DNA from: Nitzschia sp. pyKryTriq1
Taxonomy: Eukaryota; Bacillariophyta; Bacillariophyceae; Bacillariales; Bacillariaceae
Direction: 5' to 3'
Length of the DNA stretch: 64,000 nucleotides
Assembly: GCA_956465555.1 (NCBI GenBank)
Contig: OY101120.1
Location: forward strand, 124,001-188,000
Position 1 is the first letter of the stretch. The number at the start of each line of letters is the position of its first letter. Shown piece after piece: positions 1 through 11,006 of the stretch. A program made the translations under genes and the position numbers. The notes below the pieces were generated by a model. It did no database searches, had not been told where the DNA came from, and worked only from the letters and a program-made list of their open reading frames with translations.

Positions 1-1467
1 GCGGTAAGCAATCATACTCGTACTACCGAGGAAGAAGAACAGCAAGAAGAGCATCGTCGTCGCTCGGGAGATGAGGATGATCCTTTACCTCCACCGCCCA
101 TACTACACCACCACGCGGCCGCCGCACCCGTGGTGATAACGGAGCTCGGCCCAAACGATGTCTTGTTGGGCAGAGGTAAGTTGGTCTGATCATGACTTGC
201 TGCTTCGGGGAGTCCGTGGAGCAGGACCTTCTCTTCTTTCCTCGTTTCGTTCTCAACTAGAACATATTCATGTTTCCTGCTATCATCATTCTTTTTATCA
301 TTCCAGGGACCGGCGCATACGACACTTGCGGCAATATTCGCTACCGAGCCCTTGTTCGAAAAATGCTTCAAGAGACCGACTTGAACAACAACAACAAGAA
401 TTGGAATCATGAAGCTAGACGGAATCTCGCCATGGAAATCGTGCTCCGAATCAAAGCTGCGGGTGGACGATTCGTCCGGAGACTTTCCCAGGCCGAAGTG
501 GAGGAAGCTTTGCGGCTGGTGGGGCGTCGTCGTCAACAAGAAGATCATCATCAACAAAACAACAACGAGGCCGCCGAGGAACGAAATACTAGTGATGTTC
601 TTGCTGGTCCTCTGGTGACGACCTCCTTCTACCAGGAAATTCCTGACGAAGTGGCAACTGAAAAGACACGACAGGGCTTTCGCCATCAGCTGAAATCAAT
701 CGCTCCTTCTTCGTTAGCCCGAAAGACGAGTGCTGATACTACTACGAGGAGAGAGGACAAGACAGATCAGGATCACCCCACGCCCGGCGGTCTTGCACCA
801 CCACCATCCTCTGACAACAACAAGAAGAGCTCCTACCATAATAGCCCCACCCCTCCCATCGTCAACAACGGAGGAGGGACAGTTCAACAACAGCTTCTCC
901 GGGGCTAGTAGTACATTGCTCGGGGGGAACAATGCTCGAATACCTTACAGTTCACGGCGACCGCTCTACTGGGATCCCATCATACTATACGATCACCCAC
1001 TTCCCCAGCTGCATCACATCGGACCACCACCATTAGCGACTTCTTCGATCAGCAGCCCTCTTGCAGTTCCTCTTCTTGGGGCGCCGGTAGACTGGAGGAT
1101 GATGAATATGCCTCTTGCAGCAGCACTGCACCCCCCTTCTAATTATGGTTTGCCACAGCCTACGGCCATGGTGCAAGCTGCTGCGTATGATCTTGCTGCT
1201 AGAAGCAGTAGGAGCAGCGTACCAGGAGCGGCACTTCTTGCTGCTGCTGCTGCTGCTGCTGCTCTAGAAGATGACATCCGCGCCCGCCGCATTGTTCAGG
1301 AGCGGTTGGCTACTGTTGAATACTATAATCTTTTCCATCCTCGCCGTCCTCCCCCACTGGTAGTACCAACAGCAGCACTGCCTATTCGTAGCACGGTGCT
1401 GGCCGGCTACTATGAGCATAACAATCAAGAATTGATCAACAGTCCTAGCAGCACTTCACCACGCTAG
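1..1467 (+). CDS. DUF6824-like protein, 5' end cut by window edge
   Basis: The gene is open from base 1, so its start lies outside the window. Exon 1 ends at 175 inside the motif NDVLLGRG, a 131-bp GT-AG intron covers 176-306, and exon 2 continues with GTGAYDTCGNIRYRALV, then GGRF and EKTRQGFRHQL. That order (N-D-V-L-x-G-R-G, G-N-x-x-[FY]-R-x-L-V, G-G-R-F, K-x-R-Q) is the DUF6824 pattern, abundant in diatoms and thought to be nuclear or regulatory; its biochemical role is unknown to me. The domain frame stops at 908. A second open frame (about 730-1467) continues with Ala- and Pro-rich sequence resembling the tail of the paralogue at 2736-4485. I found no convincing intron joining the two frames, so either a one-base indel or a shorter protein ending at 908 is possible. 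Confidence 0.72.
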
Positions 1468-2735
1468 GACACAAGCGTTGTTGGAAGAGCTCCGCCGGAC
1501 CAGCGGCAGCAGATCCGACGTTTTACTAGTACTAGATGAGCTCCTCGTTCTCCACCAGCCATCAGCGGCACCAGCACGACGCGCAGCATACATCAAGATT
1601 GGACGAAATGGCACAATGCTCGTACAGGAAACAGGCAGAGGAGAAATAACGTAGTAGTATGATTTCCATGAAGAAGCCATGCTGATGTCGAGGCAATGAA
1701 TCTGGAGAGTTCTAGTAGTAGTAACGAGAGGAAGAACAGTCATTGACGAGCCGCACCGCTACTAGTACATCCAGAAGCAATCATATCACCAGCGTATCAT
1801 GAAGTTATTTACAAGAATATACTACTAATCGTAGGAGTACGAATTCGTGTGATTTTCGACAACAAATAAACAAAAGGAGGGACGAGACCCCCGCCACTGT
1901 AAAGTAAATAACTATTATTTTATTAGTGGTTAGGGGTCTGATACCACCCCCTTAATATTGGGGGGATGTTGTCAGAACACGTAGATTGTGGTACAAAGTG
2001 TACAGAATAACGACTTCGGTGGTGTGGCCCGAAAGTACCGGTACAGAAGTAGTGGCTGTGGCTTTCACATCATTACTGAACAAGGTTTCAACTTTATTAT
2101 GCCGGATATATCGGTTATCTTTATGGATTGATTCTCTATTATGGATGGATTGATTTTGATTGCATTGATGATGATAAATAATTACATGTATTATGATGAT
2201 GAGAACGTATGTGCTGAGCAGTGAGCAGAACTACTGTACCTACTACACGTAAGCGAGCAGGAGTAATCCCGGCAGTGAGGAGAGTGAGGAGTCGTCCTCG
2301 TCGCTACCGGTACTATTCTCTATGGTTGCGGCTGGCTGGCCACCATTATTTCATATATTGCGCTTCTCGCTCCTCCTCTCGCGCTGGCGCTGGTGGTGGC
2401 TATTGCGAGTACCATATGGTGGTGGCTTTGATGGTATGGAATGATGGGTGATTGCTTGATTGAATCTTCAGGAATAAGTACCAAGAAGAAGGGTCGTCTG
2501 TATTCCAGAGGACTTGGTGGTGGTTGTGTGGTGGTGGTTCTTGCGTGGGTGGGGTATTATCTATTTGCTTGTGTTGGGATTGGTGCTGGGGGAGGAGAGA
2601 AGAGGATATTATTGCAACAGGGTCGACGACAAAAGCGACGACGTGCGAGGAAGAGGAAAAAGTATGATCCTGACACGCCGCCTTCTTCTCGTCGTTCTTG
2701 TTTTTGGCGGTTCTTCTCCTTGGTCGTCATCTTCT
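1468..2735. other. Spacer between two convergent genes
   Basis: This is the 3' side of both flanking DUF6824-like genes. It holds AT-rich stretches, TGATGA-type runs and short chance reading frames. I see no gene, RNA or mobile element in it. Confidence 0.6.
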
Positions 2736-4485
2736 TTAGTACAACATCCAAGGAACGCGGCCGTGGTGGGGAGTTCCAGCCGCCGCCGCGGCTTGGAGAA
2801 TTTCGGCTGCTCGGTGGCGGCGCAATGAATAATGATTATATCCATTCCGCTCATCTTGTTCGGCGGCGGCGGCAGCAGCAGCCCAAAGAGGAGGCGTGGT
2901 GCCGGGAAGGAGCGAAAGGGGATTAGGAGGGCGCGCCGGAGAAAATGACAGAGGCACAGGACCACCACGATCGTGGTGGCGCAATGAATAATGATTATAT
3001 CCATTCTGCTCATCTTGTTCGGCGGCGGCGGCAGCAGCAGCCCAAAGAGGAGGCGTGGTGCCGAGAAGGAGCGAAAGGGGATGAGGAGGGCGCGCCGGAG
3101 AAAATGACAGAGGCGCAGGACCACCACGATCACCCTGGTCCGCCATCCTCGCCAACAACAAAGCGCGACGCAGGGCTTCTTGCTCATCATACAGTACTAA
3201 TCCTTCTTGAGGAAAGGACAAACAACAAGTTGGAGGATCATGTGGACCTTGCATTCCTCCCCGCTCCTGCTGTCCACGGCGACTGAGCAACAGAAGAGAA
3301 GAAGCCACTAGCTCCTGGGAGGAGAGGACTGCTGCTGTGGGGTTAAGATTGCTAACTCGGGGGTTCTTGTTGACGTTGCCGCCACTTCTTCCACCAGGAA
3401 AAGACATCAGCAGCTTCTCACGATCGGAGCCGCTCGTGTTGTAGTGAGGAGGAGTCAGAAGCAGCGGAGGTCTTCTGCTGCTGCTGCTGCTGAGAGCATG
3501 CTTCTTCATATTATACTCGGCCGCCGCAGCAGCAGCAGTGGCAACACCACGACTACCATCACTGGTGGCGAGACGTCTGTATTTGGGAGGAGAAGAACCA
3601 CCACCAGCATCACCACGACGACCTTCAGGCGGCCCATAGTCGTCCTCCTTCTCTCCTCCCTTGCGTTTATCGGTCATGCGACGAGGAGGACTCGCACCGT
3701 CAGTGATTTGCTCCCGCTCTTTTTCGATGCTTCGGATCTGGTGACGGAAGCTCTGTCGCACTTTTTCGACAGCCACGCAATCCTCCACTTCGCGGTACCT
3801 CGTGTGCGACAAAGAAGAAAACGACGAGTCTGAAGTTCTTGCAGTAGCACCAGCAGCGGCAGAGGTAGTTCTAGCAGAGCTCGCTACTTCACCACCACCA
3901 CCACCGGGCACTCGTTTCAAGAACCTTCCACCTCGGGATTTGATAGTCTGGACAATTTGGTGTGCCAGGATCAGTTTGCAGTCGAGAGATGATGAAGTCT
4001 TCTTCTCCATGGAAGGCTCGTTGTTGTCGTCCACCGCAGTGCAACAACTCTTCGTCATCACGACTTGACGAACCAGATTGCGAAAGCGGATGTTCCCAAT
4101 GTACTCATTGGGGCCGGTGCCTATTGAATATGAGAACGCGAGCGCCGGTGAGGAAATTTTAGGACGAGGAGGGCGAAAGCAGGGATCGCCAAAAGTTGGA
4201 ATAATAGAAATCACGCCTGGCTGAGGACTCACCTCTCCCAAGAAGTACGTCGTTGTTATTTCGAGCCAGATCGACAAGAACATGCTTCCCCTGATCATCG
4301 CTCAACGCGCTCTCGTCTGACTTTTTCTCGTTGTTTTCGTCGTCCTCTCCGTCGGGAACAGCAGATAGTACTCCTCCATTGTCCTGCTGGTACTTCCTTT
4401 CGGAATGATCCTCATCGGTACCAACAATCTCTTTTGGCATTATTTCTGCATCGTCGTTTGGAATGTTGACATTTGTTTCGTTCAT
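2736..4485 (-). CDS. DUF6824-like protein with tandem 53-residue C-terminal repeat
   Basis: The model is exon 1 4485-4233, a 112-bp GT-AG intron 4121-4232, and exon 2 4120-2736, giving 545 residues. Exon 1 starts MNETNVN, is acidic, and ends in NNNDVLLGRG; exon 2 resumes with GTGPNEYIGNIRFRNLV, then GGRFLKRV and EKVRQSFRHQI, the DUF6824 landmarks (about residues 78-205). The intron interrupts the LLGRG glycine codon in the same phase as in the gene at 1-1467, so the two are paralogues in convergent orientation. The rest is low-complexity (His/Ser/Gly/Pro) and ends in two near-identical 53-residue units containing LSFSPARPP and PPLWAAAAAAAEQDE. Regulatory role is inferred from the family; the partner or DNA target is unknown. 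Confidence 0.82.
2822..3131. repeat. In-frame 159-bp tandem duplication inside a gene
   Basis: Copy A is 2822-2980 and copy B 2981-3131, with a period of exactly 159 bp (53 codons) and only a few mismatches. The duplication adds a second Pro/Ala-rich unit to the C-terminus of the minus-strand DUF6824-like protein. Near identity suggests it is recent. Confidence 0.9.
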
Positions 4486-4826
4486 CGTTCTAAACTACGA
4501 GTACTTGGGTGATTTGTGCTGGAGATGTGATTTGCGAAGAGAAATTATATTATGCTTGCTTGATGATTATCATTCCTCGTTGTTTCTATCGGTCGTACGG
4601 TGCTCTTTTGGGCAGATGATTATCATTCCTCGTTGTTTCTTCCGCGGTATGGTAGTACGAGAAACCCTTCTACTACGATCCCAGAGAACGTCTCGCTCAA
4701 CGTGATCAGGGTATTGAAGCACCACCGCAGCCATTTTTCTTCAGCCGCTCGTACAGGTATGTACCAGTATGTTGTCTCTGAACGGGTGCGGGTATGCAGT
4801 TTAGTAGTCTACTATTAGAGAGAACA

Positions 4827-5096
4827 TAGTTGAGGTTTCTCGAAAATGCGAACTGGTAGACTTCACACGCACGTCGTCCTACACAAGGCTGCAGATTTAA
4901 CAAGCGCTCGCCTAAAGCAGAAACACGAGCCCGTGGTTCGTTCATTATCTTTATTTCCGATAGTGAAAGTGGCGGGACATACGTCTTCTTCTTCGCATCT
5001 TAAACACCCAGGATCCTGTTAAAAAGTCGTAGAGTGGATTATTAGATATTCTTGCTGTAGTTGAGGTTTCTCGAAAAAAGCGAACTGGTAGACTTC
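4827..5096. repeat. Pair of 38-39 bp direct repeats
   Basis: The sequence beginning TAGTTGAGGTTTCTCGAAAA occurs at 4827-4864 and again at 5058-5096, with a small difference in the central A run. The intervening DNA is unrelated. It may mark an old insertion or a shared regulatory motif. Confidence 0.75.
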
Positions 5097-5527
5097 TTGT
5101 CGACAACCTCTAAAGTTTTTGATAAATAACAACAATTAATATACCCGTATAATTAATGATCGGATGATTGATTCTCATCCTTCATCCTTACGGTATTCTT
5201 TGGCTCGACAGCCAGCCAGACGGAGGCAGAAGAGCTTCTGGTGGAAGGCGCACGCCTGACAGACGGAGTAATGATGACGCCGTCAAATGAATCTGATTGG
5301 TAGATGTGCGGAAGAAATGGCATGGGCTGCAGGAGCGGCCGGGAAATCAATGTCTGCGGAGCGTCTTTTGCATATCCAATGGATAAGCGAACATTCAGGA
5401 TTCCCCATATCCGAATACTTTTTATGATATATCCAATGGTTAGTGTCTGTCGTGTCTGCCGCGTCTGTTTGTTGCACTATGCATGCAGTCAGGAGTCACG
5501 TCTGGCCTTCAGCCGGGATGTGCTCTG

Positions 5528-5592
5528 AAAAAGGGGGTTGAGGTTCGGTCTCGAACCCACGGCCTCACACTCTGTGCGTTAGCCTTTAGCCA
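5528..5592 (-). repeat. tRNA-like pol III box pair (SINE head or tRNA relic)
   Basis: On the minus strand an A-box-like TGGCTAAAGGC (5592-5582) is followed 35 nt later by GGTTCGAGACC (5557-5547), a perfect B-box match, and then by a T5 run (5532-5528) that could terminate RNA polymerase III. The box spacing is shorter than in normal tRNAs and I cannot fold a good acceptor stem, so this is not an intact tRNA gene. A tRNA-derived SINE head or a decayed tRNA-Val-like gene are the main options. Confidence 0.35.
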
Positions 5593-5785
5593 TTGTGGCA
5601 TTTGGAGCTCTCTTATTCAGAGGAGTGGGGAATGTCTTAAAGACTGTCTTGTGCCGTGTCCTGTGTATTGCAGTTCTTCTCCTCACTTTTCGTCCCTTTT
5701 CCGTCTGTCATCCCTTTCTTCGGTAAAATGTGACCGATCGGATCACTTCTACAAAATGCGATCAATCGATCGATCCGAACAAAAT

Positions 5786-6052
5786 TCATGCCAAAACATG
5801 ACCACTTCCCTTCGCATCCTGGCCACGGACATCTGCCCAACAATTCAGTCCAATCCTTGGCCAATCATCGTAATGACGACGATCATGAATATGGACATCA
5901 TGGGGACGGGACTGATGGCCACAATGACGATGATGACGGAGATCATTGCAGTCACGGTAAAAGTCATACCAATCATGCTTCTTGAATCTTGACTCGGGAA
6001 CTCCAAATCCGATGTAATCCAACACGGTATTCACCTCTTTTTCAGCGTCCAT
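5786..6052 (-). CDS. Uncertain small His-rich ORF
   Basis: An 88-codon ATG-initiated frame begins MDAEKEVNTVLDYIGFG, contains HDWYDFYRDC, and becomes rich in His, Asp and Arg. The opposite strand has a 65-codon frame (5788-5985) that is even richer in His and Asp. At most one of them is real. I do not recognise either, there is no signal peptide, and codon bias cannot decide. Treat as a weak candidate. Confidence 0.2.
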   Translation of the reverse strand: MDAEKEVNTVLDYIGFGVPESRFKKHDWYDFYRDCNDLRHHRHCGHQSRPHDVHIHDRRHYDDWPRIGLNCWADVRGQDAKGSGHVLA

Positions 6053-7091
6053 TACACTTGTTGTTTACTTTGCCGATGATCGGTCGGCACTCACTCTTCG
6101 TCCTTGAATTCTCTAATTCACACAATCCGTCGAATATCGCATGAATTGATTAACGCTCTCTGTAGTTGAGAGATGTATGATCGTCAATGTAGTGTATTGT
6201 TAGTCGCAATTGGGTCTGATAAACCAAATAGAAACAGTCTTACAAAATAGGAAAGCAAACAAGATTATAACAACATTAACAAGCTATCGATCGGCAACAG
6301 CAAGTCGAGATGAGTTGCGGCATGCGTTGGGTCATCGTCGCATCGGCACTTCAATGGGAAGCGATGACCGCCCAATCACACCCCACGGCTCCCACGACTC
6401 ACGACCGACGGCCAGACTATATGACCAAATCAATTCGCTTGAGCAGTCTTATATATTACAAGAAGGCCATCTACGATAAACGAGAAGACAGGTACAATAA
6501 ACGAGAAGACAAGGCGATATGAAGACAACTCGTAGATGAACGCAGAAAGGAATTATCGACATTCGAAGGAGATTTATTGAACAGCACAAGCTTTAGATAA
6601 GCTCACTCTTTTGATAACTGAACAAAGACAATCTAAAATAACACGCACTTACGATTACCACGTGTGACCTTTCGTAACACCTATTCGGCCTTATTCAATC
6701 GGTACCGGTACATATTACAATGGTGTATTTTGCTAATAATCGTAGTCGTAGTCATATGTATCATCCTCCATCACCAACACCGCACATCAGATTGATGATT
6801 GATTGATTGATCGATCATATTATTATCAATCATAATGAGAAGATAAAACATGGCCAAAATGGTTCCATTGTGAAATTATTTTTAAGCAGGAATGGCTTTA
6901 TTGTTATGAATTACGCTGCGCAGGGCGGCTGCCGGCGCAGTACTATAATATGAGGTGAAAGAAAAGAAGTGGTGATCATGGCGGAAACAAAGATTCACTG
7001 AGCTGATGGATGCGAACCCTCGCATCAGCATGCAGTATTATCTTCGAAGAAGAAGAAGGAAAAAAAGGCAGACAGAGAGCACCGTCCCTCT

Positions 7092-8832
7092 CTACCTCTT
7101 CAAGCGTCGTGGCGTCGTCTTGGGCCGAACGATTCGGTATAAAAGGCTCGGATCTCTTTGGAGGAAGCTCTTGTGGAAAAAGTACGTCCCGTGGACGGTA
7201 CTATTCACTCGAGTGAAGCCGTACAGATTGAGCTGTCGTCGGAAACTTGGGAACTTGGTCTGATCGAAGTACTTGGTCATTACTTGACCCATGAATTGTT
7301 CGATATTTTTGACCTTGAAAGCGGTACCGCCATTAATCCAAGACACAATGTGGCTGAAACCTTCTTGGTGGGCGTCGTCAAGCATTCGGTAAAGCTTGGT
7401 AGGGAAAACAGCCTCGGAACGGCCGATGTCGTCCTTCTTGAGTGGTGGTGGTACTGCTGCTGAAACTGCTGCTGCTGCTGCTGCTGCTGGCGCTGGCGCT
7501 TCAGGTAGTACCATTGAACTTGACTCGTGAGTGGACGACAGGAGTCGTCTAGCCGCAGTAGCAGCAGGCCAATCGATCAAAGATTTGTCATTCGAAAGAG
7601 CGACGACGTTCTTCGTTTCTTGCACCAGGACATCTTCGATCGAGCCATATTGCTGTTGGCTTCTTGGTGGAATTGAAGATGATCCTACTATCTCCTCCTC
7701 GAATCCTCGAGTATTTTGCCGACTCTTGTCGTCCAACCAGCAAGAAGAAGCTTGCTCATCTTGTGCTTTGCTTGTCGGTGCGTCCGGAAGAAAAGGATTG
7801 TCCAGCTCGAGTTCCGACGGCTGAAAGATATCCCTGAACAAGTCCTCAATTTCGTGGGCATTATTTCCATTGAAACTCGGAATACTATCCCCCCTTGGAA
7901 CAGCACTCAAAGAGACTGAAGAGGACTCCTCATGTTGATTCGTAACAGTGTCTACGACGGTGGTGGGGAAAAAGTCCATTCCAGCAAACGACTCTTTGTG
8001 TGAGAGGTCGGGGGAGATGGGCCTTGACTGGCGATCTCGATGGCTAGTAGTATACGTATGGCAGTTGAAGATTTCGCCAACTGAAGACGCCACAGAAGCG
8101 GCCGCACCTATGGGTGTCGGGGTACAATCTGCGATCATATCATCGGTCACGAACGTTCTTGGTGGGAGGACGACACAAGGTGATGATTGGACTCCTCCTT
8201 CTTGTTGAGTCGAGTGCAGATTGTTGTTCCCTGTGGATGACTCACTGGTGGGAGTAGATGGTTTTACCACCACCGTTCGTTTGTTTCGTCGGCTTCGTTT
8301 GCTCGTTGGAACGTAAACACGGACGATGGCGTGGCAAAGTTCGGGTTTACCTCTTGTGAGATATTGATGCACGTATCCGCCCTTGTTCGGGCCATGTTGG
8401 ATACGATGAAAGTCGTAGATGTTTAACCTATTAGTAGCGAGATGACGACGACGATAAGACAATGACATTCGTGAGGCTCCTCGTTGAGACACCATAGCAG
8501 AAGTGGTGGAAGTGTGGAATATGGGTCAGCGTCGCAACAAGCGAACTTTCGGCAGCGGCGGCGCTCTTCACCACCAGGATAACTTACTGTTTGAGAAAAC
8601 TCTTGTACTGAGTCTGATTGAAGCATTTGGACAGGATCTCTTCCGTGAATGCCTTTGAATTGTGCACTCGAAAAGACTTTCCACCCCCTTGCCAGGAAAT
8701 GATGTGATCGTATCCCTTTTTTTCGGCCTGTTCGAGCAGTGAATAGAGTTTGAACGGAAACTCCCGTTGACCAGGAGTTCCATGGTGGTGGACGAGGAGC
8801 TTGGAAGAAACTTGACACATTTTTATCATCAT
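7092..8832 (-). CDS. Heat-shock-factor-type regulator with two DNA-binding domains
   Basis: Exon 1 is 8832-8588, a 160-bp GT-AG intron spans 8428-8587, and exon 2 is 8427-7092, giving 526 residues. The first HSF domain (about residues 23-113) reads FPFKLYSLLEQ, IISWQGGGKSFRVH, FLKQLNIYDFHRI and GKPELC; the intron falls within the codon after FLK. A second complete HSF domain lies at about 419-520 with FPTKLYRML, IVSWINGGTAFKV, FRRQLNLYGFTRV and FFHKSFLQRDP. Between them is an acidic, Ser/Gln/Ala-rich linker, which could activate transcription. HSFs bind nGAAn repeats in the nucleus and usually trimerise by a coiled coil; I see no clear coiled coil here. Two fused domains are unusual and could bind paired elements within one chain (inference). 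The start was chosen as the first ATG in frame. Confidence 0.88.
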
Positions 8833-9719
8833 CGATCGTTTGTGATGAAGATTGTGGCAATGATGATCTCCGCAATGATGGGTCTCCTCGACAACAGCGC
8901 CGAAAGCATTCGAAGATTTTCGGATGGCGGCGATGAAACGTTAACTACCGGTACTAGTAGAAGAAGAACAACAGAGAAGTTCTCATGGCTTATCTACGTA
9001 CGATCACTGCGTTTCTCTCCTTACTTTTTCTCTCCTTACGTCACCCTGCGTCATCAACTGTCATCGGTTTCATAATTATAGGCAAGAATCGCCTTCTTCT
9101 CAGTATATAATGGTCCGAGAATTCTAACTTTTGGTGGCAGCTAGTACGGTAATAATTGTTTGCCAAAGCGAGAATTGACTACCGACTCACTCGTACAGTA
9201 GGCACAGTACCAGTACATGTACTCATACATGTGATACCGGTAGGGAATCTTTGACGCGATCGGTTTTCCCCCGGGGTTTTCTTCCGAGAAGGCGGCGGCG
9301 ACGCTACAAGTACCGGTACCGGTAGAGAGCGCAGGTCCTTTCGTACAGTACGTCGGATGACATACAGACCATTTGCGGTAGGCGTATGGACGTATTGTCC
9401 TTGCAGAAAAGGAGAACCAGTCGATCGAGCTACTCGTACTACTGTACCGGTACCAGGTACAAGTACCCTGGTACTGCTCGCACCATTGTTATAGCATAGC
9501 GAGCCAGCAGATCCGACTGTCGTCATCATGATGTTGTTGTACTGTACGTACACATACCGACCGAACTGAATCGGATTCTAATGCCGCTGCGCTGGCACAC
9601 TGACAATAATTAATTATTAGTGCAATGCATGCGCATGCATGCATGCTGCCATAATTATTCTGGCTTATTTTTACCAATGACCAATAAATAGTTGAACCGA
9701 TACCCGGTACTCGTTATTT

Positions 9720-9771
9720 TTTGATGCCGACGCACGCCGGCCGGCTATCCATCACACAACAAGAGATCACA
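9720..9771. repeat. Dispersed 52-bp repeat, copy 1
   Basis: It starts TTTGATGCCGACGCACGCC and recurs at 23812-23863 in the same orientation with one visible mismatch. Each copy is followed several hundred bases later by the same 57-bp repeat (10428-10484 and 24340-24396), while the DNA between differs. Confidence 0.85.
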
Positions 9772-10099
9772 ACATCGGAAAAAAGCGGCGCGCACGCATC
9801 TTGTTCTTGCGACGTACAACAACAACATCATTGTAACACAAATAGAATTACTCTATACATCTATCTACAGTAGTGTTGCTGATTGTCGGATTGACAATCA
9901 CTCTCTCTACTAGGTAGCAGTAGTCTACTACCGTAGTATGACTCGTTGTCTGAATCCGAATTCCTCAATCCTACTAGCCTATCCTTGCAATCCCTAACAA
10001 ACTTTTTGAACAGAATACCTCCAACCTTCAGCTCCTCGTTCTGGTTAGTCGACTTTTTTGTTATGGTGTCACGCCACTAAGAATCATAGTGAAGGTATG

Positions 10100-10204
10100 G
10101 TTTCCGCATCCTCAACGGAAACTACATAGCTAACTCTGAAAAATTGATAGATTTCTAGCTCTTTTCAGAGTTAGCATTCTACAGCAACCCCTATGTGCGG
10201 AAAC
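10100..10204. repeat. Imperfect inverted repeat, possible small foldback element
   Basis: The inner arms GCTAACTCTGAAAA (10129-10142) and TTTTCAGAGTTAGC (10162-10175) pair perfectly over 14 bp. The outer arms GTTTCCGCA (10100-10108) and TGCGGAAAC (10196-10204) pair over 9 bp. The sequence between arms does not pair well. It could be a decayed MITE-like element. Confidence 0.5.
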
Positions 10205-10427
10205 TCTACTGTCCCATCGAAGTTAGTGTCCGAACGTTACTCCGAAGAGGTTTCCTATGTGAAAGTTTGGCGAAAAAGCTTCAATCATCGTCCTCCAGTG
10301 CCATTCTATCAAATCTTGCCATCTCCTTGAAATGGCGATCGAGTCGTGTAGGACGAGTACCGGGTCTTACACGGATGACTACTCCGAATAAAAAAATCGA
10401 GCTCCCCGCACGTATTTTTAGTACGAG

Positions 10428-10477
10428 GCCTTAACTGCAAGTTACGGGCGGGGGTAGCAGCCCATACCTTCAGGTAC

Positions 10478-10484
<7 letters not shown>
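10428..10484. repeat. Dispersed 57-bp repeat, copy 1
   Basis: It begins GCCTTAACTGCAAGTTACGG and is identical over 57 bp to 24340-24396. It runs directly into an AT microsatellite here but not at the other copy. Confidence 0.9.

Positions 10485-10515
<31 letters not shown>
10483..10515. repeat. (AT)n microsatellite
   Basis: About 16 AT units lie directly after the 57-bp dispersed repeat. Confidence 0.95.
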
Positions 10516-10519
<4 letters not shown>

Positions 10520-10586
10520 TTAAAGCAGCGAAAAAGTGCACTGTCTAATTTAGTTACTACTACCTTGACGACGGTCGAGAGCAATC

Positions 10587-11006
10587 ATGAATCATCTCTC
10601 TTCCGCCGGAACAACGATAGCAGCCACGCCAGTAGTAGACAGTCCTCTGACTGACTCAGTGGACTCTTTTCACCCTTACCGGGACTCCGATCCGAACTTG
10701 CATTGTGCCACCAAATCATACGAAGGAGATCCCGTGGTGGTAGTAAGGATGCATCGTCGACTAGTAGTAGTACTACTACTAGTAGTACCGGTAGACCATC
10801 ACACCAGCACCACCACCACTGAATCCACAATCATCTATTACTTGCACCAGCACGACAAAGACGTAACGAGGGAACGGCTGCTACTGCTACTACTCCTCTT
10901 CCAATCGTCGTCCCCATCATCAGCCACCGACGAATGCCGCTATAGCCGTCTACCGACCGTAGGTAGAAAGCCGCCGGCTACCGGTAGTAGAGAGGACGCG
11001 GATTAG
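10587..11006 (+). CDS. Weak ORF, not recognised
   Basis: A 139-codon ATG frame starts MNHLSSAGTTIAATP and then runs through TAG/TAC-type repeats that encode Val and Leu runs. The first 50 or so codons look protein-like; the rest looks like repeat DNA read in frame. It could be a first exon followed by an intron near 10733, but I cannot support a full model. Confidence 0.2.
   Translation: MNHLSSAGTTIAATPVVDSPLTDSVDSFHPYRDSDPNLHCATKSYEGDPVVVVRMHRRLVVVLLLVVPVDHHTSTTTTESTIIYYLHQHDKDVTRERLLLLLLLFQSSSPSSATDECRYSRLPTVGRKPPATGSREDAD

Larger units (their letters stand above)
4486..7091. other. Long spacer with repeats and weak small ORFs
   Basis: It separates the 5' end of the DUF6824-like gene from the 3' end of the HSF gene. 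Contents I can support are a 37-39 bp direct repeat, a tRNA-like box pair, and a weak His/Asp-rich ORF pair, listed separately. From about 6060 to 7000 I see only AT-rich sequence and a small repeated AAACGAGAAGACA motif near 6478-6511. Confidence 0.5.

Noticed and set aside
270-306. ATG at 270 as the start of the first gene
   Set aside because: Bases 176-306 are a GT-AG intron; upstream coding is clearly in frame with LLGRG and joins the exon at 307.
4121-4298. Reading the DUF6824-like gene as starting at 4298
   Set aside because: That N-terminus is translated intron; the proper first exon (4485-4233) supplies NDVLLGRG.
5528-5592. Annotating a functional tRNA
   Set aside because: The box spacing is too short and no acceptor stem pairs.
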